Source: CAZADA01 sp964524065 (lineage in GTDB: Bacteria > Pseudomonadota > Alphaproteobacteria > Caulobacterales > Maricaulaceae). From it: a DNA stretch of 64,000 nucleotides. The position numbers were made by a program, and so were the translations under genes. Shown piece after piece: positions 8,901-17,318 of the stretch (positions are counted from its first letter, which is position 1; every line of letters starts with the position of its first letter). The notes beneath the pieces were generated by a model. That model saw only the letters and a program-made list of their open reading frames with translations. It ran no database searches and was not told where the DNA came from. The stretch lies in NCBI GenBank assembly GCA_964524065.1, contig CAZGCB010000001.1, forward strand, positions 19,312 through 83,311, given 5' to 3'.

Positions 8901-8949
8901 TGGGGCGGCTGGCGGCGACAGCAGACTTCTTGAAACCGTCCGAGAGGGC

Positions 8950-10137
8950 ATGTCCCTGGACATTAGCGATGACGCGCGCGGCAAGCGCAGCGCACAAGGT
9001 GCAGAGACCAACAACGTGATTAAAAGTGCTTTGCAATATCTGTTTGGCGATCCCGAGGCCGTTGCCATCGAGCGCGCCCTCGCTGAACTGAGGTCGGGCC
9101 GGCCTGTTATCGTGTCTGGCGCGAGAGGAAAAATGCTCACGATCGCCGCGGAGAGCGTTGACAGCCAAGTGCTGGCCAGGCTGCGTCAAAGCGGGTTGGA
9201 CGACGCGCGTCTGGTGCTATCGCCCGCCCGCCTTCGCCTGCTCGGCCACGATGTCCAGGCAGCCGCTAGCATCAATATTGCCGACTATGAGGCCGATGCG
9301 CTGCTCGACGTTGTCTGCCAGGCAGATGCGCGTCTGGAGGTGGCCACCCCGCGCCCCGCCTGCGCGACGGAGACGGCGGGGTTGGAGCTTGTCAGGCTGG
9401 CCTACATGCTGCCGGCGGCGATCATTGCGCCTGTAGACAACGGCACAGATACCGGCGGCATTGTCGGCGTCAGCGCCTCCGCGATCGATCATTACTGCAA
9501 GCATGTGCTTACCGCGCCGCATATTGTCTCGCGCGCACCGGTGCCGCTGGAACATGTTGGCGAGACCGAATTCATCGTGTTCCGTGGCGGAGAAGGCATG
9601 CGCGATCAGGTCGCGGTGATCGTCGGTCAGCCCGACCCGGACGATGCGGTCTTCGTGCGCATTCATTCCGCCTGCCTGACCGGCGATTTGTTCGCGAGCC
9701 TGAAATGCGACTGCGGCGATCAATTGCGCGGAACGGTCAAACGCATGGCCGAGACCGGAGGCGGCGTCCTGCTGTATCTTGACCAGGAAGGGCGCGGCAA
9801 CGGGATCGCCAATAAGATCCGCGCTTACAAACTACAGCACGCCGGGTACGACACGTACGAAGCCGATGAGATTCTCGGGTTCGATCTCGATCAGCGCCGG
9901 TTCGACTTCGCCGCGGCCATGCTGCGCGAGCTTGGCTTCACGACAGTACGGCTGATGACCAATAATCCGGAAAAAGTAGCGGCATTGCGCGAAGCCGGGC
10001 TGGAAGTCGTGTCCAGTCATCGCGTGATCGGACGCTCAACCGAGCATAACGTGTCTTATTTGGAGACGAAGCGCGATCGCGCTGGTCACATTATTGCTAA
10101 TGACCTGAAGACTTCGGGCTCGGTCGGAGAGAAGTAG
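8950..10137 (+). CDS. ribA: GTP cyclohydrolase II with long N-terminal extension
   Basis: GTP cyclohydrolase II opens the imidazole ring of GTP to give 2,5-diamino-6-ribosylamino-pyrimidinone phosphate, the first step to riboflavin. The catalytic domain is about residues 195-395: zinc cysteines in SACLTGD and KCDCGDQL, nucleotide motif DQEGRGNGIANKIRAY, an arginine in DQRRFDF and LMTNNPEKV. The usual glutamate in the SEC zinc motif is alanine here. The roughly 190 N-terminal residues (AIERALAELRSGRPVIV onward) resemble a decayed RibB domain lacking its acidic active-site cluster. The start has a GAGAGG ribosome-binding site. It may feed the neighbouring pathway rather than housekeeping riboflavin. 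Confidence 0.92.
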   Translation: MSLDISDDARGKRSAQGAETNNVIKSALQYLFGDPEAVAIERALAELRSGRPVIVSGARGKMLTIAAESVDSQVLARLRQSGLDDARLVLSPARLRLLGHDVQAAASINIADYEADALLDVVCQADARLEVATPRPACATETAGLELVRLAYMLPAAIIAPVDNGTDTGGIVGVSASAIDHYCKHVLTAPHIVSRAPVPLEHVGETEFIVFRGGEGMRDQVAVIVGQPDPDDAVFVRIHSACLTGDLFASLKCDCGDQLRGTVKRMAETGGGVLLYLDQEGRGNGIANKIRAYKLQHAGYDTYEADEILGFDLDQRRFDFAAAMLRELGFTTVRLMTNNPEKVAALREAGLEVVSSHRVIGRSTEHNVSYLETKRDRAGHIIANDLKTSGSVGEK

Positions 10138-10168
10138 CTTCACGCGCACACCGGACGTGAGCGGCGGT

Positions 10169-10495
10169 TTACGCGTCCGAAGCCGCCGGCGCCGACGTTT
10201 CAGCGGCTTCACGCTCTGCCAGCGCCTTGCGGAGATCGCGCTTGATCTTCAAAGCCTTTGGCGACAGTTGAGCATCAGGCGCCTTCATCAAGAAAGCGTC
10301 AAGTCCGCCGCGATGGTCGACCGTGCGCAGAGCATGGGCGCTGATGCGCATCTGCACGCTGCGTTGAAGCGTGTCGCTGATCAGCGTAACATCGCACAGG
10401 TTGGGAAGAAAACGCCGGCGCGTCTTGTTGTTCGCATGACTGACATTATGGCCGGTCTGCGCGGTTTTTCCTGTTAGCTCGCAACGGCGGCTCAT
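10169..10495 (-). CDS. rpmB: 50S ribosomal protein L28
   Basis: L28 is a structural protein of the large ribosomal subunit. The 108-residue product starts MSRRCELTGKTAQTGHNVSH and continues with NNKTRRRFLPNL, the family hallmark, then a C-terminal extension rich in Ala and Glu that is common in alphaproteobacteria. The start at 10495 is supported by a GGAG six bases upstream; an open frame 16 codons longer has no such site. It is convergent with ribA, 31 nt away. Confidence 0.96.
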   Translation of the reverse strand: MSRRCELTGKTAQTGHNVSHANNKTRRRFLPNLCDVTLISDTLQRSVQMRISAHALRTVDHRGGLDAFLMKAPDAQLSPKALKIKRDLRKALAEREAAETSAPAASDA

Positions 10496-10583
10496 CTCGA
10501 TCTCCAGAACGTTGGGAAAAGACGTCGCGCCAACGCGGCGCACAACCCTGCGTTACTAGCGCTCGCCGACGTGATGGTCAAGA

Positions 10584-10610
10584 GAGGCGGAGACCCTTGG
10601 CCCCCGCCTC
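10584..10610 (-). terminator. Hairpin terminator candidate after ftsH
   Basis: GAGGCGG (10584-10590) pairs with CCGCCTC (10604-10610) around a 13-nt loop, just past the ftsH stop. In the minus direction it is followed by TCTTGA, a poor T tract, so termination strength is uncertain. Confidence 0.45.
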
Positions 10611-10618
10611 CCATATAA

Positions 10619-12556
10619 TCAACCCTGCGGCTGCGGCTCCATGCCGCCGGTATCGGGCTCTTCGCCGCCGCGCGGCTTGCGGCCGGCACTTGGAACCGCC
10701 GAAGAGCGCTTCCGCGGCTCGTTCGTGACCTCCGCCTCGAATTCGCGCAGCGGCGGCTTGCCTTCGAGCAGATCGCTGATCTCCTGACCACTCAGCGTTT
10801 CGTATTCGAGCAAACCCTTGGCGATAATGTGCAGCTTATCGACGTTCTCCTCGATCAGTCTCTTGGCGTAATCGTATCCCTCGTCGACGATCCGGTAGAT
10901 TTCCTCGTCAACAAGCTTTTGCGTCTCGTCGGAGAGATGCTGCTGCCGGGCCACGGAGTGCCCGAGGAACACTTCATCTTCGTTCTCGCCATAGGCCAAC
11001 GGGCCGAGCTTGTCGGACATACCGTATTGCGTGACCATCGCGCGGGCCATCTGAGTCGCCATCTTGAAGTCCATCGCCGCGCCGGAGGTCACCTTTTCGT
11101 AACCGAAGATGGTCTCTTCGGCCACGCGACCACCCATCGCCACAGCGATGTCAGCCTTCATCTTCTGGCGGGTGACGGACAGCGCATCACGCTCCGGCAA
11201 GCGCATGACCATGCCCAGCGCTCGACCCCGCGGGATGATCGTCGCCTTGTGGACCGGGTCGGAGCCCTGAACCATCAGACCAATCAGGGCGTGGCCGCCT
11301 TCGTGGTATGCCGTGAGGCGCTTTTCCTCGTCGGTCATCACCATCGAGCGGCGCTCGGCACCCATCAGCACCTTATCCTTCGCGTCCTCGAACTCGTTCT
11401 GTGTGACCAGCCGCTTCGAGCGCCGGGCCGCCAGCAGCGCAGCCTCGTTCACGAGGTTGGCGAGATCTGCGCCAGCAAAGCCAGGCGTCCCGCGCGCGAT
11501 CACCCTGATGTCCACGTCCGGAGCCAGCGGCACCTTTCGCGTATGCACCTTGAGGATCTTCTCGCGGCCCATAACGTCGGGGTTGGGCACAACCACCTGC
11601 CGGTCAAAGCGGCCGGGACGCAGCAGCGCCGGGTCAAGCACGTCCGGGCGGTTGGTCGCCGCAATCAGGATGACGCCTTCATTCGCCTCGAACCCGTCCA
11701 TCTCGACTAAGAGCTGGTTCAGCGTCTGCTCACGCTCGTCGTTGCCGCCGCCGAGACCCGCACCGCGGTGCCGTCCCACGGCGTCAATCTCGTCGATGAA
11801 GATGATGCAGGGCGCGTTCTTCTTGGCCTGCTCGAACATGTCGCGCACGCGGCTGGCGCCGACGCCGACAAACATCTCCACAAAATCCGACCCGGAAATC
11901 GTGAAAAACGGCACATTCGCCTCGCCCGCCACAGCGCGCGCGATCAGCGTCTTACCCGTGCCGGGAGGTCCGACGAGCAATGCGCCCTTTGGGATTTTGC
12001 CGCCGAGTTTTTGGAATTTCGCCGGATCCTTCAGGAACTCGACGATTTCCTCCAGCTCCTCCTTGGCCTCATCCACGCCGGCAACATCGTCAAAGGTGAC
12101 CCGCCCCGTGCGCTCGGTCAGAAGTCGCGCTTTGGATTTGCCAAAGCCCATGGCGCCGCGTCCGCCGGACTGCATTTGGCGCATGAAGAAAATCCACACG
12201 CCGATCAGCAGCAGCATCGGGAACCAGGTGATGAAGATGGACAACAGGCTCGGCCCGCCGGAATTGGGGGAGACCACCTCCACCTCCGCGCCGGAGCCCT
12301 CCAAACGCGTCACAAAATCATCGCGTACGAAAATCGGAACGGTGCTGGTGAAAGCTGCGCCTGAACGCAGCGTGCCCTGCACCTGATCGCCCTCCAGCCG
12401 CACGCTCTCCACGCGCCGCGCGTCCACCTCCTGCATGAACTGACTGTAAGTCAGCTCCTGGCCCTGACCATTGGGCGAGGTGTTTTGAAACAGCTGGAAC
12501 AACGCGATCAGCACGATCGCGACAATGACCCAAACGGCAAGATTGCGAAGATTCAT
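10619..12556 (-). CDS. ftsH: ATP-dependent zinc metalloprotease FtsH
   Basis: FtsH is the membrane-anchored AAA protease that degrades unassembled membrane proteins and short-lived regulators. The 645-residue product has two N-terminal membrane helices flanking a periplasmic domain, a AAA module (Walker A GPPGTGKTL, Walker B IIFIDEID, second region of homology ATNRPDVLDPALLRPGRFD) and the zinc site HEGGH. The start at 12556 (MNLRNLAVWV) is preceded by GGAAAG at a spacing of 8 and places the first helix correctly. It lies downstream of tilS in the conserved order. Confidence 0.97.
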   Translation of the reverse strand: MNLRNLAVWVIVAIVLIALFQLFQNTSPNGQGQELTYSQFMQEVDARRVESVRLEGDQVQGTLRSGAAFTSTVPIFVRDDFVTRLEGSGAEVEVVSPNSGGPSLLSIFITWFPMLLLIGVWIFFMRQMQSGGRGAMGFGKSKARLLTERTGRVTFDDVAGVDEAKEELEEIVEFLKDPAKFQKLGGKIPKGALLVGPPGTGKTLIARAVAGEANVPFFTISGSDFVEMFVGVGASRVRDMFEQAKKNAPCIIFIDEIDAVGRHRGAGLGGGNDEREQTLNQLLVEMDGFEANEGVILIAATNRPDVLDPALLRPGRFDRQVVVPNPDVMGREKILKVHTRKVPLAPDVDIRVIARGTPGFAGADLANLVNEAALLAARRSKRLVTQNEFEDAKDKVLMGAERRSMVMTDEEKRLTAYHEGGHALIGLMVQGSDPVHKATIIPRGRALGMVMRLPERDALSVTRQKMKADIAVAMGGRVAEETIFGYEKVTSGAAMDFKMATQMARAMVTQYGMSDKLGPLAYGENEDEVFLGHSVARQQHLSDETQKLVDEEIYRIVDEGYDYAKRLIEENVDKLHIIAKGLLEYETLSGQEISDLLEGKPPLREFEAEVTNEPRKRSSAVPSAGRKPRGGEEPDTGGMEPQPQG

Positions 12557-12668
12557 CAGAAAAACTTTCCGTGCTGCGCGTGCTCTAGCGTCCGCTGGGG
12601 CTGAGCGCGGTGCGGCGCACAACCCGTCTTGTGTCTTATGTGGTTCGCCTTAGGCCCCGCGCCAACCG

Positions 12669-13988
12669 CTAAACGTCGCAAGCATGCACACGCCAGGTAT
12701 CCGGTTCGTAAGGACGCAGGGCGCGGGCGAGAATTTGCGGCGCCAATAAACGGCGCGGCGGGTAACACGCCGCGGCTCCGCTGTGATCAGGAAATTCCGG
12801 CGCCCCGTCAACGCCGGGCCTCACCTCGACTGCGGACGCATGGGGCCCGACCAGCCATCGCCCATCCCAGACAGCGCCTGTGCCCGCCGCGAGCCGCAAC
12901 GGCGCGATGGGCGCCCCACCCGCCCGTCCGAACAACGCCCCCGGATCCCGCTCCGCCACAACACATTCGCGGCCCAACGGCCGCAGGCGCGCGCCAGCCA
13001 ACGTGGCGCCGCGGAATGGCGCGTCCAGAGCGCCCAATGCCGCGTCCAACCGCGCCAACGCCGCCGGGGCGATGGGCGCAACCGTCCCAGACGCCGCATG
13101 CAGCACCGCCTCCAAACAGCGCTGACGCACCGTCGGCGTGGCGAGGACATAAGAACGCACGTGCAGCGTCAGTCCACCAGGTGGTCGCTCAGCCTGCGGC
13201 GACAGCGCCTGCGACACATCCGCAGGGGCGCCAGCCAAGGTCGCTCGGGCATCCACCGCCGCGCAGCGCAACGCCCAGGCCGCCTCCAGTGTCTGAGCCT
13301 CCACCGCCGCCGCCGCCCGCGCCAGCGCGCGCCAACGCTCCGGCGACAGCCCCGCATGTCGCATAGCCCCGAGCACACCGCGGACTCGCACCCGCTCATG
13401 GCGGCGATCGGCATTACTGGGGTCCTCGCACCAGCTGAAGCCGCTCTGCCGCAACAGGACCCGCAAATCGGCGCGCGACACCTCCAGCAGCGGCCGCCCC
13501 AACGCAAGATCGCGCCCCTGCGGCCAAACCGGCGCAGGACTCAGCCCCGCAAAACCGCTGAGACCGCGCGCACCGACACCCGGCCGCATCAGCCGCATGG
13601 CCAGGGTTTCAGCGCGATCATCGGCATTGTGCCCTAGAAACAGCAGCCGCACGCCCTGGTTGGCGCACGCGTGCGCCAGGGCGCGATGGCGGGCCAAGCG
13701 CAGTCTCTGTTGATCCGGCGCCGCCGGTGGCGTCACGGACGTCCCATCCCCCCAATCGGACGCGCCAAGCGTGATGCGCGTACACGGCACAGCCAGCTCG
13801 TGCGCCAACGCCGCCACATAATCGGCTTCCGCCGCCGCCGCCGCACGCACGCCGTGATTCACCGTAAAGACATGCAGAGGCTGGCGGGCGCGCTGCGCCC
13901 AGGCGGCCGTGAGACACAACAAGGCGGTTGAGTCCCCGCCTCCCGACACCGCTAGCCCAATGGGGGCCCCGGCGCGATGCGACGACAA
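12669..13988 (-). CDS. tilS: tRNA(Ile)-lysidine synthase
   Basis: TilS attaches lysine to C34 of tRNA-Ile(CAU), changing it from Met to Ile decoding. The ATP-pyrophosphatase P-loop LAVSGGGDSTALLCL lies near the N-terminus, with LFLGHNADDRAETLAMRL and a GLSGF motif downstream; the C-terminal part is Ala/Arg-rich and poorly conserved. The start is uncertain. The TTG at 13988 is the only conventional codon, yet residues homologous to the family N-terminus (AVCAALDRL) continue in frame to about 14035, so a rarer start next to the cpoB stop may be used. The gene follows cpoB in the usual order. Confidence 0.93.
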   Translation of the reverse strand: MSSHRAGAPIGLAVSGGGDSTALLCLTAAWAQRARQPLHVFTVNHGVRAAAAAEADYVAALAHELAVPCTRITLGASDWGDGTSVTPPAAPDQQRLRLARHRALAHACANQGVRLLFLGHNADDRAETLAMRLMRPGVGARGLSGFAGLSPAPVWPQGRDLALGRPLLEVSRADLRVLLRQSGFSWCEDPSNADRRHERVRVRGVLGAMRHAGLSPERWRALARAAAAVEAQTLEAAWALRCAAVDARATLAGAPADVSQALSPQAERPPGGLTLHVRSYVLATPTVRQRCLEAVLHAASGTVAPIAPAALARLDAALGALDAPFRGATLAGARLRPLGRECVVAERDPGALFGRAGGAPIAPLRLAAGTGAVWDGRWLVGPHASAVEVRPGVDGAPEFPDHSGAAACYPPRRLLAPQILARALRPYEPDTWRVHACDV

Positions 13989-14044
13989 CCGATCAAGCGC
14001 GGCGCAAACCGCGCGTGCGATCGGCTCCGCCGCGCCGGCGACAA

Positions 14045-15094
14045 TCAGGGGCAGCCCGCCGCTGTACGCACCTTCGCCGCTTGATTGGTCAGGGTGATGG
14101 GCGCGCGTTTGAAGGTGCGATCAAACTCATCCAGCTGCCCGCACGCATCATCGCGCAAATCCAGCTCGGTGAGGGCGTCAGCCAGGCTGATCATCGCCTC
14201 CGGCGCTTTGGGACCGCGCGGATCGACATCCAACGATCGGATGTACGCCCGTGCGGCGGAATCATAGATGCCGCGCACCGAGTCCACTTGGCCGCGCCAA
14301 TACCAGGCCTCGCCGACCAGCGGGCTGTCTTGGTAGCGCTCCAAAAACAACGAGAACAGCTCCGCCGCCTCATCATACCGGGCCTCAACAACGAGGTTTT
14401 TGCCCAGTTGCATGGCGTCTTCATCGGAGTTGGGCAACGTCACGGGACCGCGTGGCGCGCTGGACGTCTCCGACCGCGCGGGCGCCGCCAAAGGCGTATC
14501 AGGGCCCGACGCCGCCTCAAACCCACTCGCTCCGCCTGTGGGCGCCGCCATGGCGGAAAAATCGGCCGGCCCCGCTTCTGAGGCGAGCGGCGTCCGGGCG
14601 CTGGGGCCGTTCGGACCGGCGCCAGCATCCGGTGCAAAGGCCGGCGTTCCCACCGCGTCATACTGATAAAACGGGCTTTCCGCATCGAAAGGCGCATAGG
14701 CCGACGGAGGCAGCCCCAGATTCTCTACAATTTGTTGATCGCGCAGCTCAATCTCGCGGATCAACGTCGCCAATCGCGCACGCAATTGCTGGTTCTCCAG
14801 CGTGCTGCGCTCCAGCGCACCCGTGAGCGACGCCAGCTGCGCCTCCATGGCGTCCAAACGCGCGATCAAACGCTCCGCAATGGGATCGCCCGTCAAGCGA
14901 TCGCGCTCCAGGATTTGAAGGCGCGCCTCTTGATCGCGAATGGCGTCCGCCGCGCCGCGCAAGCGCGCATCCAATTCGCGATTGGACTGGGCGTCCGCCG
15001 GCGCGCTCGACACGCCAACCGCCACGAGACAGGCAAGAGCCGCCAGCCCCATGACGGACAGCCGAACAGCGACAGGATGGAACAGACGGATCAT
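14045..15094 (-). CDS. cpoB: Cell division coordinator CpoB (YbgF), Tol-Pal associated
   Basis: CpoB is a periplasmic protein that links peptidoglycan synthesis to Tol-Pal during constriction. It has a signal peptide (hydrophobic LAALACLVAVGV, ending near APADAQ), an N-terminal coiled coil that trimerises (about residues 35-120), a low-complexity Pro/Ala linker, and three TPR repeats at the C-terminus (AMQLGKNLVVEARYDEA, GEAWYWRGQVD, APEAMISLADAL). The start at 15094 was chosen because AGAGAGG lies six bases upstream. A terminator-like hairpin separates it from pal. Confidence 0.93.
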   Translation of the reverse strand: MIRLFHPVAVRLSVMGLAALACLVAVGVSSAPADAQSNRELDARLRGAADAIRDQEARLQILERDRLTGDPIAERLIARLDAMEAQLASLTGALERSTLENQQLRARLATLIREIELRDQQIVENLGLPPSAYAPFDAESPFYQYDAVGTPAFAPDAGAGPNGPSARTPLASEAGPADFSAMAAPTGGASGFEAASGPDTPLAAPARSETSSAPRGPVTLPNSDEDAMQLGKNLVVEARYDEAAELFSLFLERYQDSPLVGEAWYWRGQVDSVRGIYDSAARAYIRSLDVDPRGPKAPEAMISLADALTELDLRDDACGQLDEFDRTFKRAPITLTNQAAKVRTAAGCP

Positions 15095-15130
15095 GGTGCC
15101 TCTCTCCATAGCGCGTATCGTGCAAACAAA

Positions 15131-15163
15131 ATTGGCGCGGCGAAACTATGGCGCCGCGCCAAT
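15131..15163 (-). terminator. Intrinsic terminator between pal and cpoB
   Basis: A perfect 12-bp stem (15131-15142 with 15152-15163, arms ATTGGCGCGGCG and its complement) with a 9-nt loop. In the minus direction it is followed by TTTGTTTG. It sits between pal and cpoB, so tol-pal transcription would end or be reduced here before cpoB. Confidence 0.8.
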
Positions 15164-15231
15164 GAAGGCTTCATTCACACGCAGACCTGGCGCCACGCGT
15201 TTTTCGCCATCGGGCGGGGGATCACCCCCGC

Positions 15232-15750
15232 TTAGAAGAACGTGTCTTCGACGATGAAGGTGTGCGCATTCCGGTTCGTAGCCCACGCCAGCTCATTGGA
15301 CGCCGGGTCCAGCGGGCGGTCTTTGCCGTAGGAAATCGTCGTGACGCGCGACGGATCCACACCCAAGCCGACCAAGAAATCCCGCACCGCATTGGCGCGA
15401 CGCGCGCCGAGAGCAAGATTGTACTCGCGCGTGCCGCGCTCGTCACAATTGCCTTCCACGCGGACAGACACCATCGGGTTTTGGTTCATCCACTCCGCTT
15501 GAGCGCGCAGCACCTCGCGCGCCTCATCTTTCAGGGTGGATTCGTCAAAGCCGAAGAACACCCGATCGGCGCCGGCATACTGGGTCAGCTGCTCTTGCAT
15601 GCTCAGCGTGGGCGCGAACTCGGACTCATAGATGTCGTCCGGCGTGCTCACGGGCTCCTCAAACATCGGGGCCACAGGCTCATCATTGTTCGAGCCGCAA
15701 GCGGCCACGGCGATCGTCGCAGCGGCGACGGTGGCGAGTTTGGCTTTCAT
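15232..15750 (-). CDS. pal: Peptidoglycan-associated lipoprotein Pal
   Basis: Pal anchors the outer membrane to peptidoglycan and is moved to the division site by Tol. The 172-residue precursor begins with a lipoprotein signal whose lipobox is VAAC (cysteine near residue 18). The OmpA-like domain fills the C-terminal half: VFFGFDESTLKDEA, VEGNCDERGTREYNLALGARRA (diaminopimelate contacts) and TISYGKDRPLD. The start at 15750 gives a proper signal peptide and has GAGGGA upstream. Confidence 0.97.
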   Translation of the reverse strand: MKAKLATVAAATIAVAACGSNNDEPVAPMFEEPVSTPDDIYESEFAPTLSMQEQLTQYAGADRVFFGFDESTLKDEAREVLRAQAEWMNQNPMVSVRVEGNCDERGTREYNLALGARRANAVRDFLVGLGVDPSRVTTISYGKDRPLDPASNELAWATNRNAHTFIVEDTFF

Positions 15751-15890
15751 TCTGCGATGTCCCTCAACAGTGAAACGGTTCCGCCGCGGCGGCGCTTGTC
15801 CCCAGCCATCCACATGCGACGCTTTCATCCTAGCGAACGCGCTGGGTCGTCTTACAACGGCGAATCAACGCCAATCAAGCAGTAACCGCC

Positions 15891-17249
15891 CTAGCCTCCC
15901 GATTGCAACAAGGGTGACCAGGCCGGGTCAGAGGCCGACCCGACCGTGGCGATGGGGCGGTCATTAAAGCCGGTCAAATCCACCGAACGGATCTGCTTGG
16001 CCAACTCATCGCTGGCCTGCTCAGCGGTGTAAATCAGCACCCGGCCATTGGGCGACCAAGACGGCCGGTCGATCTTAAAATACTCGGCCAAAATGCGTTC
16101 ATTGGAGCCGTCCGGGCGCATGACCCCCAGGAAGAAACGGCCCTGGAACTGCTTTGTAAACGCGATCAAATCACCGCGCGGCGACCAAACTGGCGTGCCA
16201 TAGCGGCCCGCGCCACGGCTGATGGGCCGCACCTGGGAGCCATCAGCAGCCATGGTGTAAAGCTTCCTTTGGCCCGCCCCGCTGCGATCGGACGTGAAAA
16301 CAATCCGTCGTCCGGTCGGTTCAAAGCTAGGCTCCACATCGATGGACGGCTCGCGCGTCAGACGCAAACGTTGGCGGGTGCGCAAATCAAACATGTAAAT
16401 GTCAGAATTGCCGCCCTCAGACACCGTGGTGACCACGCGCCGGCCGTCCGGGGAAAACCGCGCCGAATAGCTTTCGCTTTCCTGACTGATGTTAAACAGC
16501 GCCTCTTCACGTCCCGTCTCCAAATCGAACAGGTACGTCTTCGGCGCGCCATCGCGATACGACACATAGACAATTTGTTGCGCGCGGGGCGAAAACGTCG
16601 GCAGGAACACCAGATAATCGCCCTGGGTCAGATACTGACGATTGGCGCTGTCTTGATCCATGATGGTGAGGCGCGTGATGGGATCTGTTTTGGGTCCCGA
16701 CTCTTCAATGTAGACGATGCGCGTGTCGAAATAGCCCCGCTCGCCCGTCAGCGCCTGATAGATGCTGTCAGAGATGCGATGGGCGATGCGCCGCCAATTG
16801 CCCCGATCGGCCTCCAGCTGCAGCGCCGTCACCTGCTCCTGGGTGGCGGTGTCCCAAAGCCGGTAGCCCACCAACACTTCGCCATCGCGTCCGATCTGCA
16901 CTTGGCCCGTGATCAGCCCCTGGGCGCCAATGGTGCGCCAATCGCCAAAGCGCGGCTGCACGTTGAAATCGGTGATCGTCTCCAGATACGCCTGCGGGTT
17001 GATCGGACGAAACAGCCCCGACCGCTCCAAATTGCTTGCAATGACGCGGGAGATTTCCGCGCCCAGCTGCCGTGCCTCGCGATCGCCCCCCGGGGCCAGG
17101 AAGGCCGGGATCGCCACGGGCGTCGGCTCCAGATTGCCTTCGGTGATGTCGATGTAAATCTGCGCCTGCGCCGCGACGACGCCGGCCAGAGCGATCACCA
17201 ACGCCAGGACGGCGCTGCGGACGCGATAAAGCAAAACAGAAACGCTCAT
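15891..17249 (-). CDS. tolB: Tol-Pal system beta-propeller protein TolB
   Basis: TolB is the periplasmic partner of Pal and TolA. The 452-residue precursor has a signal peptide ending near VAAQAQ, an N-terminal alpha/beta domain with FRPINPQAYLE, and a six-bladed propeller built from repeats of the kind FSPDGRRVV, FEPTGRRIVFTSDRSG, WSPRGDLIAFTK and WSPNGRVLIY. Length and layout are normal. It is co-oriented with tolA upstream and pal downstream. Confidence 0.97.
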   Translation of the reverse strand: MSVSVLLYRVRSAVLALVIALAGVVAAQAQIYIDITEGNLEPTPVAIPAFLAPGGDREARQLGAEISRVIASNLERSGLFRPINPQAYLETITDFNVQPRFGDWRTIGAQGLITGQVQIGRDGEVLVGYRLWDTATQEQVTALQLEADRGNWRRIAHRISDSIYQALTGERGYFDTRIVYIEESGPKTDPITRLTIMDQDSANRQYLTQGDYLVFLPTFSPRAQQIVYVSYRDGAPKTYLFDLETGREEALFNISQESESYSARFSPDGRRVVTTVSEGGNSDIYMFDLRTRQRLRLTREPSIDVEPSFEPTGRRIVFTSDRSGAGQRKLYTMAADGSQVRPISRGAGRYGTPVWSPRGDLIAFTKQFQGRFFLGVMRPDGSNERILAEYFKIDRPSWSPNGRVLIYTAEQASDELAKQIRSVDLTGFNDRPIATVGSASDPAWSPLLQSGG

Positions 17250-17318
17250 GGATGCGGTCTCCGATGTGTGTGGCGGCCATAACGCCGGCCCAGCCCCCCG
17301 CCGGGCGACTCCGCTCGC

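Noticed and set aside
10614..10619. Perfect TATAAT beside rpmB/ftsH
   Set aside because: It runs into the ftsH stop codon on the plus strand, with no plus-strand gene downstream for it to serve and no -35.
12557..12668. Heat-shock (sigma-32) promoter before ftsH
   Set aside because: No CTTG-type -35 with a suitably spaced -10 was found.
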